DNA of 64,000 nt, taken from contig JAFXMZ010000003.1 in the NCBI GenBank assembly GCA_017529925.1, positions 1-64,000 of the forward strand, given 5' to 3'. Under the pieces are notes generated by a model. The model was not told where the DNA came from and did not search any database. It worked only from the letters and a program-made list of their open reading frames with translations. Position numbers and translations under genes: made by a program. The DNA is from Clostridiales bacterium. Its GTDB lineage: Bacteria; Bacillota; Clostridia; Saccharofermentanales; Saccharofermentanaceae. Each line of letters begins with the position of its first letter. The first letter of the stretch is position 1. Shown piece after piece: positions 53,787-62,682 of the stretch.

Positions 53787-54764
53787 TCAATCACCCTTTA
53801 TCGTCACCACCACAAGCTCGGGATAGTTATTTATCCTGACCGGCAGGACGCTGTTTCCGAGGCCGCGGCTTATATACATCGTCAAATCACCGAAGCGGTG
53901 TTCGCCCTCATAAAGATCCGGGAAGAAAGAAAAGTCAGGGGAGACGAGTCCGCCTTTCCCGGGAATTATTATCTGCCCGCCGTGGACATGCCCGGTGAAG
54001 ACGATATCCGCCCCCGTAGCCTCATATTCCTCATACCTTGCAGGGTCATGCGCCAGGAGGATCTTCAGCGTGCCGTCCTTCTCATCGAAAAGCGGCACTC
54101 CCTCACATGACTCATTCAATGTCCCGATGATCTCTATCCCGTCAAGTGCATACTTCTGTCCGTCAGCGAAGATGACGCCCAGACCGGTTATATCCTTCAG
54201 ATAACTATCGTACTTCTCTCCGCCGAGCCACGCCTCGTGATTTCCGGTGATGTAATAGACCGGTGCGATCTTAACGGCGCCCTCGAAGAAATCCTCTGCA
54301 AACGAATAGCATGTAAAAGTCGAATCGACTGCATCACCCGTGACTACGATAAGGTCGGGCGACTGCTCTTCGATAAGCGAAAGGAGTCTCTTCTGTCCGC
54401 TCCCGAACAGCCCATTATGAAGGTCCGACACCTGTACTATCGTATATTCAGGTCCCTCATACCCGGGGGCCTCATATGTATATTCCGTCACGACGATATG
54501 GTAGTTCTGGTAAAGGCAGAAAGAGCAAAAAGCGATAAGGAGCGCGAACAGCACAGGCACGGTGATATAGAACTTACGCTTACGCGTCTTATGGTGAAAT
54601 ACGACCATCCCGAGGAGTGCACCCGCAGCGCCGCCGACAGCTGCGAAGATAATAAGGCACCTCTCGGAGATCCTCCGCTCATGGCGCCCGGCCTTCCTCT
54701 TGTCGACGCCGTAGATCACGAACGCAGCGATATTGATGAGTACCAGATAGATAACGAGTATCAA
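53787..54764 (-). CDS. DUF1294-metallophosphoesterase fusion
   Basis: 325 residues, probable TTG start with GGAGG about 10 nt upstream. The first 85 residues are a DUF1294 unit (NIAAFVIYGVDKRKAGRHERRISERCLI, LGMVVFHHKTRKRKF). A TM helix follows, then a YkuE-type metallophosphoesterase: VSDLHNG, VTGDAVD, ITGNHEAW, LLAHDPARY and FTGHVHGGQ carry the two-metal ligands. The catalytic domain probably faces outward and acts on lipid phosphates or nucleotides. The fusion is unusual; the two are usually separate genes. Confidence 0.85.
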   Translation of the reverse strand: MILVIYLVLINIAAFVIYGVDKRKAGRHERRISERCLIIFAAVGGAAGALLGMVVFHHKTRKRKFYITVPVLFALLIAFCSFCLYQNYHIVVTEYTYEAPGYEGPEYTIVQVSDLHNGLFGSGQKRLLSLIEEQSPDLIVVTGDAVDSTFTCYSFAEDFFEGAVKIAPVYYITGNHEAWLGGEKYDSYLKDITGLGVIFADGQKYALDGIEIIGTLNESCEGVPLFDEKDGTLKILLAHDPARYEEYEATGADIVFTGHVHGGQIIIPGKGGLVSPDFSFFPDLYEGEHRFGDLTMYISRGLGNSVLPVRINNYPELVVVTIKGD

Positions 54765-54879
54765 CCCTGCCGAACCTCCTCAGCTGTTTTATAGGATTAT
54801 ACCACCGTAGAGACTTCAATAACGGAACCCAGCCCCGAACTCATCCGACAGATCAGGATTACTTTATAACAAGGGATCA

Positions 54880-57735
54880 TCACTCCGGATAGAACTCCAT
54901 GATATCGGGATCGTCCCCGTTGTCGCCAATGGAAGAGGATGTCGAGGCGATGCCGTCCAGAACATCACTGATATCAGAAACGACGCGGCTGTACTCTGTC
55001 ATCATCATGTCATAGCCCATCGCGATACGCTCAACGTCACCGTCACGTGAGGCATTTTCCTGATCGAGCGCCATCTTCGAAAGGCGGTCCGCTCCGATAG
55101 TACGTGCGGAACTCTTAAGTGCATGTACGAATGTCTTGTAGTCATTCCAGTTCTCTTCATCATGGAACTTCGTGATCGAAGCGGCTTTCTCTGCCTTTGT
55201 ATCCACGAACGAATCGAGCAGCTCCCTGTAAAGATCCTCATCATTCATCGAATATACGAGGGCTGATGAGACGTTGAGTCCTTTCTCACGAAGGAGCCTG
55301 AGGATCGTGCTCTCAGGTGCTGCGGACGCTGAAGAGGCTTCATCCCCGGAAGCGCCGTCTGCATCGGAAGAGCCCTTACGCCACGCGGCCGAAGAAACGG
55401 CTCCGACCGCAGTGCCCGCACCTGCGGAAGCCTTCTCGGAATAGCCGATACTGAAGCTTCCTTCGGGAAGATAAAGGCTCATCATCTGCTCGAGCTCATC
55501 AGGTGATATAGGCTTTGCAAGGTAGTCATTGAAGCCCGCATTGATATACATTTCCTTGGCGCCTTCGATCGCATTTGCGGTGAGGGCGATGATGGAAGTC
55601 GAAGAGTCGATCAGGGATTCTTCGCGCAGTTTCTTCAGTGTCTCGAGACCGTCCATTTCAGGCATCATGTGGTCCATGAGGATCAGGTCGTAATGCTTCT
55701 TCCTGATCATCTCTACGGCCTCTTTTCCGCCGCTTGCGGTGTCGGGATCGGCATTGAGCTTTTTCATGAGGCCCTTCGCGACCTTGAGGTTCATCTCATT
55801 ATCGTCGACCACGAGTATGCTCGCATTATTGATTGTGATGGAAGCGAAACGCTTCGCGCTTCCGTCCGTATAACGCTTCTTCCTGTATTCTCCCATTGGC
55901 TTGGAGTCAACGACAGTCTGGACGATATCGAAAGAGAATACAGATCCAATACCGTATTCGCTCTCAACATGTATGGAGCTGTCCATCAGGCTCAGTATAC
56001 CGACGACGATACCCATTCCGAGTCCAGTTCCTTCGATGTTGCGGTTGCGTCTCTCTTCAAGACGCTGGAATGACTGGAAGAGCTTCTCCCTGTCTTCGTC
56101 CTTTATACCTATGCCCGTATCCTTGACTTCAACATGGAGCTTGCATGTACCGGGAGCATCCTGCCCCTCGATGACGCTTCCGCTGTTGCCGCTGCCGGCA
56201 ATGCCCGGCGCCGCCTCATCCGCACCGGCGGAAACTGCAGATGCACTGACCGATAACAGCTTCACGCTCAGCGTGACCGACCCCTTCTCCGTATACTTCA
56301 CGGCATTGGTAAGAAGGTTAGTTATGACCTGTCTGATCCTGACATCATCGCCGTAGAGGATCGAAGGTATCTGCGGATCTATATCGAGGATAAGTTCGAG
56401 GCCCTTCTTCTCGGCACGGTCAGAGATCATGTTGACGAGAGAGTTGATCATCTCCTCGGGTGAGTATTTAACGGGAACGATCTCCATCTTTCCGCTCTCG
56501 ATCCTGGAGAAGTCAAGCACTCCGTTAACGAGCGAAAGGAGCGTCTTGCTCGCGCTCTGTATATCCTGTGCATATTCCCTTATTCCGGGATCATTTGTCT
56601 CACGGAGTATCATCTCATCCATTCCGATTACGGCATTGATAGGAGTCCTGATCTCATGGCTCATCTGCGCAAGGAAGTCACTCTTTGCCTTATTGGCCTT
56701 GTCGGCGGCTTCCTTCTCGAGCTTCAGCGCCTTCGACTCATATGCCTGTCTCTGCTCCTCGTCACGCATCTCCTCGATACGCTTGGAGTATCTTCTCTCG
56801 TTTCTGTAGCCCAGTGCATAGAAGAGTGAGATGAAGATATAGATGATGGAACAGATGAGGATATTGACGGTCGTCTGCTGCCATACTTCGGCATAGAGTT
56901 CATCCGACCCTATTATGATGACGACATACCACTGGTCCATTATCTCCTTGACGAAAGCAGTCTTCTCATCGCCGCCCTCTACGAATTCGAACGAGCCGTC
57001 ACGGGTCTCGATCGCCTTCTTCATAAAATCAGTACGTTCCTTTGTGCCTGTCAGGTAGTGACCTTTCATCGATTCGTTCTGGTGAGCGATGATAAGACCG
57101 TCACGGTTAAAGATGAAACCGTATCCCTTGCCTTTGATCTCGAGTTCGGTAGTCAGTTTCTGTATATAGTTCATCGTCATGTCGAGCGACAGGACATCCT
57201 CACCGTTCGAGAGCGAACGGCAGATGGATATTATTACTGCACCTGTCTGCGCATCGACATAAGGGGGGACGATTATCGTCTCGCCCTCTGCCTTTACCGC
57301 GAGCTTATACCAGTCGCGCTGCGTCGCATCGTATCCTTCATAGGGAACCCAGCCTACACCGTCGAGATATTCTCCGCCGACATAACCGTAGATGCCCGTA
57401 TAGTTCTCGTCGAACTGCTGCGCCTGCTCCTGTGATTCGTAGGTGATATATCTCAGGAGCTCCTCGGAGGTCGCACCGTTCTGCGACATGTGGTCAACAG
57501 TATCCGCCGTGACCCACAAAACGCTCTTTGCCGTATCGAGGTAATTCTCTATCTCGGCCGCGGCATTCGATATCCTGTCGTCGCCGACCTCGTTTATGTT
57601 CGAAACGGCAACGCGCCTTATGACATGCGAAGTATAGAAGATCATCGTGACCATCAGCACAAAGATCAGGGCGAGCGGTATCGTCAGATTGACCTTGCTC
57701 TTGGGGTTGTTCTTATCAATTGCGGTCTTTGCCAT
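54880..57735 (-). CDS. Hybrid sensor kinase with receiver and Hpt
   Basis: 951 residues. TM1 (about 17-35), dCache sensor (40-280, with RDWYKLAVKAEG and GYGFIFNRDGLIIAH), TM2 (about 289-308), coiled coil, HisKA with His360 (MSHEIRTPIN), HATPase (DTGIGI, GTGLGM) that carries a Ser/Ala/Gly-rich insert of about 30 residues (496-530), receiver with Asp688 (ILMDHMMP), low-complexity linker and Hpt with His871 (VHALKSSARTIG). A complete internal phosphorelay. It starts 39 nt after the REC-GGDEF-REC-HD-GYP gene ends, so that protein is the likely phosphate acceptor. Confidence 0.9.
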   Translation of the reverse strand: MAKTAIDKNNPKSKVNLTIPLALIFVLMVTMIFYTSHVIRRVAVSNINEVGDDRISNAAAEIENYLDTAKSVLWVTADTVDHMSQNGATSEELLRYITYESQEQAQQFDENYTGIYGYVGGEYLDGVGWVPYEGYDATQRDWYKLAVKAEGETIIVPPYVDAQTGAVIISICRSLSNGEDVLSLDMTMNYIQKLTTELEIKGKGYGFIFNRDGLIIAHQNESMKGHYLTGTKERTDFMKKAIETRDGSFEFVEGGDEKTAFVKEIMDQWYVVIIIGSDELYAEVWQQTTVNILICSIIYIFISLFYALGYRNERRYSKRIEEMRDEEQRQAYESKALKLEKEAADKANKAKSDFLAQMSHEIRTPINAVIGMDEMILRETNDPGIREYAQDIQSASKTLLSLVNGVLDFSRIESGKMEIVPVKYSPEEMINSLVNMISDRAEKKGLELILDIDPQIPSILYGDDVRIRQVITNLLTNAVKYTEKGSVTLSVKLLSVSASAVSAGADEAAPGIAGSGNSGSVIEGQDAPGTCKLHVEVKDTGIGIKDEDREKLFQSFQRLEERRNRNIEGTGLGMGIVVGILSLMDSSIHVESEYGIGSVFSFDIVQTVVDSKPMGEYRKKRYTDGSAKRFASITINNASILVVDDNEMNLKVAKGLMKKLNADPDTASGGKEAVEMIRKKHYDLILMDHMMPEMDGLETLKKLREESLIDSSTSIIALTANAIEGAKEMYINAGFNDYLAKPISPDELEQMMSLYLPEGSFSIGYSEKASAGAGTAVGAVSSAAWRKGSSDADGASGDEASSASAAPESTILRLLREKGLNVSSALVYSMNDEDLYRELLDSFVDTKAEKAASITKFHDEENWNDYKTFVHALKSSARTIGADRLSKMALDQENASRDGDVERIAMGYDMMMTEYSRVVSDISDVLDGIASTSSSIGDNGDDPDIMEFYPE

Positions 57736-57774
57736 ATCCTGTATCTCCGATCACTCCGAAAAGCACCCGCCGCA

Positions 57775-60141
57775 TCATGCGTCAGCTCCGTCTTTCCTCT
57801 CTCTCATAGTGAATTCTTTATCATCATCTATCATCTGAAGCATTATATCCGCGAACCTCGGATCGAACTGCGTGCCCTTGCCGTTTTCTATCTCTTCGCG
57901 GACTTTCTGCCGGGGCATGACCTCACGGTAGCTCCTAAAGCTCGTCATCGCATCATAAGCATCGGCGACTGCGATCATCCTCGCAGCTTCAGGGATATTA
58001 TCCCCCTTAAGCCTGTCAGGATACCCCGTGCCGTCATATCTCTCGTGATGGTATCTCGCCCCGATGGCCAGGGAAGGCATCTCACGGATATTCTTCAGTA
58101 TCTGGTCTCCGATGACGGGGTGTTTCTTGATCTGCTCGAACTCTTCATCGGTAAGCTTTCCGGGCTTGTTGATGACATCATCGGATATACCGATCTTACC
58201 GACGTCATGAAGAAGAGCCATCATATATATATCTGTCTGTTCCTTATGGCTGTAGCCGAACCTTCTTGCGATCTCTTTTGAATACTTGGCGACACGGCCG
58301 GAGTGACCGTTCGTATATTTGTCCTTCGCATCGATGGCATCCGCAAGTGAACTTACGACGTGGATGAACAGGTCGTCGTTCTCACGTGTCTTCTTCTCGA
58401 CCTCATGTGCAAGATTCCTCTGGAGACGGCTCATCTCGATGATCCTCTTGGCTCTCATCACGAGCACCTCGGGAACGAAAGGCTTCCTTACAAAATCCGT
58501 CGCGCCGAGTGACAGTCCTTTTGTCTCTGATTCCGTATCGTCACTCGCCGTCAGGAAGATGACCGGGATATTCGCGATGTCCTTCTCCATCTCCGACAGG
58601 CGCTTCATCGTCTCGAAGCCGTCCATCTCAGGCATCCTGACATCGAGCAGGATCAGATTGGGCCGGTTCTTCCTGACATATTTGAGGAGGGCCTTTCCGG
58701 ACTTAAGTGCAGTGACTATCATGTCATTCTTGGAAAGGATATGGCCTGCGAGCTTAAGGTTCGTTATGTCATCGTCGACGACTGCGACACGCGGCATCTG
58801 GTCATAATTATCATTCTGATCCCCGTTGTCGGTAACATCATATTCATAGACGATCCTCGATGTATTTCCGCTCTTCTCATCCCACGTCCTGATGAGGTTC
58901 TTTATAACGCTCTCGACAGAATCCTCCTTGATGTCTGTGAACAGAAGGAAGATCTGATCCCTACGAAATCTCATTATCAGGTCGCTCTTTCGAAGGTTCT
59001 CCTGAAGGTGGTCGCAGAATGATTCACAGGCAGCCTCGACATCGTCTCCTTCAGCAGAAGGCGTCACGGTAAAGAGCACCTTGCAGGCATTCCTGTGATA
59101 TCTCGAGATATATCTCATTACATAGCGGTAGACATGGATGAGGGAATCCATCTCGAGCATCAGCGCGGAGTCGGATATATTCCTCTCGGCAAGTATCATG
59201 CTTATCGATTTTAAGTTGAGCTGCTCGTCGCCGTCCTTCGAAACAAACTCATTACTGAAGATGGAATAGCCGTGCTTTCCCGCATTCTTTATCTTATGCA
59301 GCGCCCTGTCGGCATCAACGAAGACAGTACTGTAATCAGTCTGCTCCTCGCCGACCTTCACGGCTCCGATCGATACCCCCAGAGGGATCGTCAGGTTCGG
59401 TCCTATGAGCATATTGGCCGTCTGCAGGAGCTCGCTGTTCAGATTGTCTGACAGAAGCTTTATATCTTCCTCGTTTCTGATCCTTCTCGAAAAGGCCACG
59501 AACTCATCTCCGCCGCTCCTTCCGATGACGGCATCCTCATCGATATTCGATTTTATTATCTCCGAGAATGACACCAGTATCCTGTCACCGACATCATGTC
59601 CGTATATATCATTTATGAGCTTGAAGGAATCGAGGTCGATCATGAGGAAATAACCCTCGTCAGACCTTATCGCCGCAGTGAGCTTCTCGTCGACCGAGCT
59701 CTTGTTCAGAAGCCCCGTCAGGCTGTCGCGCTCTGCCTCCTCCTTAAAGTGGAGGATCTTCTCCTCCTTGTTAAGGATATTATTGATCCTTCGAACGAGT
59801 ATATCAGGGTCAAAAGGCTTCCTTATATAATCAGATACGCCCTCTTCGAAGCTCCTGCTCTCTGTCGAGAGGTCCTCATCTGCAGTAAGGAATATTACCG
59901 GCACTTCGGCACGTCCTTTTTCCTGCTCATAGAGACGCAGTTTCTTAAGCGTCTCAAAGCCGTCCATAACCGGCATATTGATATCGAGGAGGATACAGTC
60001 CGGATAATGATCCGTCATATATTTGAGGAGAGCCTCACCGGACTTAAGTGCCGTAACTCTCTTGCCGTGCTTCGCGAGTATAGTTCCCGCTATCTTAAGA
60101 TTGGAAGGATCGTCATCGACGATCACTATAAGATCTGCCAT
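57775..60141 (-). CDS. REC-GGDEF-REC-HD-GYP c-di-GMP regulator
   Basis: 788 residues from the ATG at 60141 (AAGGAG 7 nt upstream). Receiver 1 (Asp53 in LLDINMP), a GGDEF domain with intact RSGGDEFV (about 208-215), a second, degenerate GGDEF-like domain (RFRRDQIFLL), receiver 2 (LLDVRMPEMDG) and HD-GYP with ALLHDVGKIGI and HHERYDGTGYP. It can in principle make and destroy c-di-GMP under control of two phosphorylation sites. It is first in an operon with the hybrid kinase at 54880. Confidence 0.9.
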   Translation of the reverse strand: MADLIVIVDDDPSNLKIAGTILAKHGKRVTALKSGEALLKYMTDHYPDCILLDINMPVMDGFETLKKLRLYEQEKGRAEVPVIFLTADEDLSTESRSFEEGVSDYIRKPFDPDILVRRINNILNKEEKILHFKEEAERDSLTGLLNKSSVDEKLTAAIRSDEGYFLMIDLDSFKLINDIYGHDVGDRILVSFSEIIKSNIDEDAVIGRSGGDEFVAFSRRIRNEEDIKLLSDNLNSELLQTANMLIGPNLTIPLGVSIGAVKVGEEQTDYSTVFVDADRALHKIKNAGKHGYSIFSNEFVSKDGDEQLNLKSISMILAERNISDSALMLEMDSLIHVYRYVMRYISRYHRNACKVLFTVTPSAEGDDVEAACESFCDHLQENLRKSDLIMRFRRDQIFLLFTDIKEDSVESVIKNLIRTWDEKSGNTSRIVYEYDVTDNGDQNDNYDQMPRVAVVDDDITNLKLAGHILSKNDMIVTALKSGKALLKYVRKNRPNLILLDVRMPEMDGFETMKRLSEMEKDIANIPVIFLTASDDTESETKGLSLGATDFVRKPFVPEVLVMRAKRIIEMSRLQRNLAHEVEKKTRENDDLFIHVVSSLADAIDAKDKYTNGHSGRVAKYSKEIARRFGYSHKEQTDIYMMALLHDVGKIGISDDVINKPGKLTDEEFEQIKKHPVIGDQILKNIREMPSLAIGARYHHERYDGTGYPDRLKGDNIPEAARMIAVADAYDAMTSFRSYREVMPRQKVREEIENGKGTQFDPRFADIMLQMIDDDKEFTMRERKDGADA

Positions 60142-60276
60142 CCCTGTTCTCCTTACTACCCCCAAGAGTCCCCTCACTTCAAATTATAATATAGCCGGGC
60201 ATCTTATTCCACCAAAAGCTCGCCCTCAGGGAACCATTCTGCTATAGTATCTTCAGATCACAGGCGGAGAGGCAAT

Positions 60277-60897
60277 ATGAGAAGAACTGTCAACATCATC
60301 CTCAATATCCTGATCGTGATATCAGGTCTTATCGGTTCCTACATCATGTTCTTCACGAATATGACGGATGTAGGTCTTACATCCAAAGGCATAGAGAACC
60401 TGAAGTTTTTCACGATCCTGTCGAACGAACTGTGCATCATCATTGCGGCAGCATTCCTGATAGCAACTGCACTTAAGAAGAAATTTCCCATAACACTCAA
60501 GCTCATAGGAGCAGCGGCTGTTTTACTGACATTCGCGGTAGTAGCGTTCTTCCTTCAGCCCGTAAATCCGCATGTTAATCTGTACGGCGGAGGACATCTC
60601 TGGTTCCATCTGATAGTTCCGGTCCTGGCGGCAGTGGAGTTCATAACGCTCCCGAAGACGGACGGGATCCCCTTAAGATCAGCATTTATAGCAGCAGTTC
60701 CCGCAGTCATCTACGGCATATTCTATCTGGCAAACATCCTCATAAACGGAATAGGGGAGTGGCCCGACACCAACGACTGGTACGGCTTCCTCAAATGGGG
60801 ATACGCCGTCGGCGCCCTCATCTTCCTCGGCAATACGCTCCTTAACATCGGCTGCGCCTGCCTTCTGCGCGCAGTTAAGAACAGGATCGACAGATAA
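60277..60897 (+). CDS. Pr6Pr-like integral membrane protein
   Basis: 206 residues with six predicted TM helices. HLWFHLIVPVLAAVEFI and NDWYGFLKWGYAVG match the Pr6Pr family (six-TM proteins of unknown function, widespread in Firmicutes and Actinobacteria). GGAGAGG lies 6 nt before the ATG. The last codons plus stop form the left copy of a 21-bp direct repeat whose other copy lies at 61666. Confidence 0.8.
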   Translation: MRRTVNIILNILIVISGLIGSYIMFFTNMTDVGLTSKGIENLKFFTILSNELCIIIAAAFLIATALKKKFPITLKLIGAAAVLLTFAVVAFFLQPVNPHVNLYGGGHLWFHLIVPVLAAVEFITLPKTDGIPLRSAFIAAVPAVIYGIFYLANILINGIGEWPDTNDWYGFLKWGYAVGALIFLGNTLLNIGCACLLRAVKNRIDR

Positions 60898-61061
60898 ACA
60901 TCCGTAAGATATATGACTACATTATTGCTGTTCTTTGGATAATTCCGATGGGTTATATTATTATGAGTTATTTCTCTTGAATGTAAGGATGAAGTATAGC
61001 AGCATTTAACCAAACATACGCATAATGAATAAAAATGCGGATAAATAGGGTGGTTTGGTCT

Positions 61062-61093
61062 GGGGCTATATGTAACGCCCCTTGTTTGTTTTT
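61062..61093 (+). terminator. Probable terminator
   Basis: GGGGC, a 10-nt loop and GCCCC, followed by TTGTTTGTTTTT. It would end the Pr6Pr transcript and recalls the Fic-gene terminator at 37318. Confidence 0.6.
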
Positions 61094-61198
61094 AGTTTAC
61101 AAAGAGTTCACCTCGATTAATCTCTGAGCATAACTCGGTAATAAGCCTTGTTGTTAAAATTGGCTTATATTCATACCAACAAGGAAGAGGTGATCAAA

Positions 61199-61654
61199 GT
61201 GGGTAAAAAAACATCATTATCTGAAAAGGCATATGGCAGTGGAAGACAACTGATCGATCATGGTGCGACTTACGATGTAGTCTGCTGGGTCATAGCTATT
61301 ATCGTTGCAATTGCCGGATTGATCATCGGGATTGCGATCCATGGTTCTCTGATCTTTGTCGGAATAGTATGCGGCTTGATGATCATTGGCTGGGGAAAGT
61401 TTATGAGGATGATCTTTACAGCTTTTGGTGAGATCGTCATAAATACTGAGGTAGTAGCAAGAGCTGCATTAGGTGAGTATGATCGGCAACCTGTGAATGC
61501 TTCAACAACAGTCGAAAAAGCACCTCAGAAATCAGAGACTAAGCCGGTTAATGCTGTTCCTAAACAAAAGATCAGCTCAAAGATTCACAGGTGTCAGGGT
61601 TGCGGAGCAATGGTTAATTGCAGCCCTTGTCCTAAATGCGGATATACCGGGTAA
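61199..61654 (+). CDS. Membrane protein with C-terminal zinc ribbon
   Basis: 151 residues with a GTG start, 7 nt after AGAGGTG; ATG 61148 has no site. Two TM helices (VVCWVIAIIVAIAGLIIGIAI and LIFVGIVCGLMIIGWGKFM), a Lys/Pro/Ala linker and a zinc ribbon (CQGCG…CPKCG) at the very C-terminus, the reverse order of the genes at 35748 and 37500. Function unknown. It lies inside the repeat-flanked segment and is A/T-rich. Confidence 0.65.
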   Translation: MGKKTSLSEKAYGSGRQLIDHGATYDVVCWVIAIIVAIAGLIIGIAIHGSLIFVGIVCGLMIIGWGKFMRMIFTAFGEIVINTEVVARAALGEYDRQPVNASTTVEKAPQKSETKPVNAVPKQKISSKIHRCQGCGAMVNCSPCPKCGYTG

Positions 61655-61740
61655 AAGGTCATTCGAGAACAGGATCGACAGATAAAAGACAAACACCGCC
61701 CTGACGTAGTATAATCTCCCTGAGAGAGGGGGGATATCCC

Positions 61741-62460
61741 ATGAAACAGAATGTAATGGTGACAGGCGCCGGCAAGGAAGCCGGCCTCGGCTTTAATCTT
61801 GCAAAAAGATATCTCGATACCGGCAACAGGGTCATCGCCACCGTAAGAAAAAGATCCGAAGCATTGGAAAGACTGAAGGAAGAGTTCAAGGACGACCTCA
61901 TCATCCTCTATATGGACATAGCAAGTTCGGATTCCGTCAGGAAGGCCGCAGAAGAGCTCAGGACAAAGATCAGCCATATAGATCTTCTCATCAACAACGC
62001 CGTCCATGTCTCGCCCGACTGCGACAAAGGCTTCTTCGAAGCAGATCTCGACTATATCCCCGATACAGTAAATGTCACTGCTGTAGGCGCCATGAGGGTC
62101 ATAAAGGAATTCTTTCCGCTGCTCCAAAACAGCCCCATAACGGCGCTCATCATGAACATCTCCTCGGAGGCAGGCTCCATCACCAGATGCTACAGAACGA
62201 ACATAATCGAGTATGCGATGGCCAAAGCAGCCCTCAATATGGCCACCATGAACATATTTAACACTGTTAAAAAAGACCGTAAGGTCAACATCTTCGCCGT
62301 TCACCCCGGCTGGATCAGGACCGACGGCAGGGAGGACAATCCCGCGCCCTTATCCTCATACGAGGCGGCAGTCATACTTCAGGACCTCTTCGAAAAGAAG
62401 CGCGAGGACTTCGAAGGCCACCGTTTCATCACCAATGAGAATGAGGATTATCCCTTCTGA
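61741..62460 (+). CDS. Short-chain dehydrogenase/reductase
   Basis: 239 residues. Classical SDR: MVTGAGKEAGLGFNLA (cofactor loop), MDIASSDS, LLINNAV (NNAG-like), MNISSEAG (Ser) and YAMAKAAL (YxxxK). The C-terminal region has HPGWIRTD. NAD(P)-dependent oxidoreductase of unknown substrate. GAGAGGGGGG lies upstream. Its end is followed by the promoter of the ABC-F gene. Confidence 0.9.
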   Translation: MKQNVMVTGAGKEAGLGFNLAKRYLDTGNRVIATVRKRSEALERLKEEFKDDLIILYMDIASSDSVRKAAEELRTKISHIDLLINNAVHVSPDCDKGFFEADLDYIPDTVNVTAVGAMRVIKEFFPLLQNSPITALIMNISSEAGSITRCYRTNIIEYAMAKAALNMATMNIFNTVKKDRKVNIFAVHPGWIRTDGREDNPAPLSSYEAAVILQDLFEKKREDFEGHRFITNENEDYPF

Positions 62461-62469
62461 CGGCCTCTC

Positions 62470-62498
62470 TTGACTTCACCTGAAGCATCAAATATAAT
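62470..62498 (+). promoter_or_regulatory. Promoter of the ABC-F gene
   Basis: TTGACT (62470-62475) and TATAAT (62493-62498), 17-nt spacer, ten nt past the SDR stop. Confidence 0.8.
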
Positions 62499-62531
62499 CA
62501 CGTCATACCAAAGAAAACAGGAGGAACACCA

Positions 62532-62552
62532 ATGAGGAAGACGATCTGCTGA
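62532..62552 (+). CDS. Leader peptide MRKTIC of the ABC-F gene
   Basis: A six-codon frame (MRKTIC, stop TGA) with a strong AGGAGG nine nt before the ATG, 130 nt upstream of the ABC-F start. Short upstream frames of this kind govern several ABC-F resistance genes through antibiotic-induced ribosome stalling. The strong binding site on so short a frame is the main support. Confidence 0.65.
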   Translation: MRKTIC

Positions 62553-62574
62553 TTATTGATAATTAACTGCGGAT

Positions 62575-62645
62575 AAGTCTTTTTGTGTGTTCTTTTTTAA
62601 TCTAATACAGCATTTACGAGCCGCGGCCACGATCAGTCGCGGCTC
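62575..62645 (+). terminator. Leader hairpin and T tracts of the ABC-F gene
   Basis: T-rich runs (CTTTTT, CTTTTTT) at 62579-62598 follow the leader peptide. GAGCCGCG (62618-62625) pairs with CGCGGCTC (62638-62645), followed by TTGATTT. Either could act in attenuation; the exact terminator is not resolved. Confidence 0.5.
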
Positions 62646-62682
62646 TTGATTTATCCGGCAGAAGACTCAAAGGAGGATTCAT

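Larger units (their letters stand above)
60878..61686. mobile_element. 788-bp segment flanked by 21-bp direct repeats
   Basis: A 21-bp sequence (starts AGAACAGGATCG, ends CAGATAAA) lies at 60878-60898, over the Pr6Pr stop codon, and again at 61666-61686. The DNA between is more A/T-rich than its surroundings and holds a terminator-like hairpin (61062-61093) and the zinc-ribbon gene at 61199. Removing one repeat and the segment would leave the Pr6Pr end intact. It looks like an inserted cassette, but no integrase or transposase is present. Confidence 0.5.
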
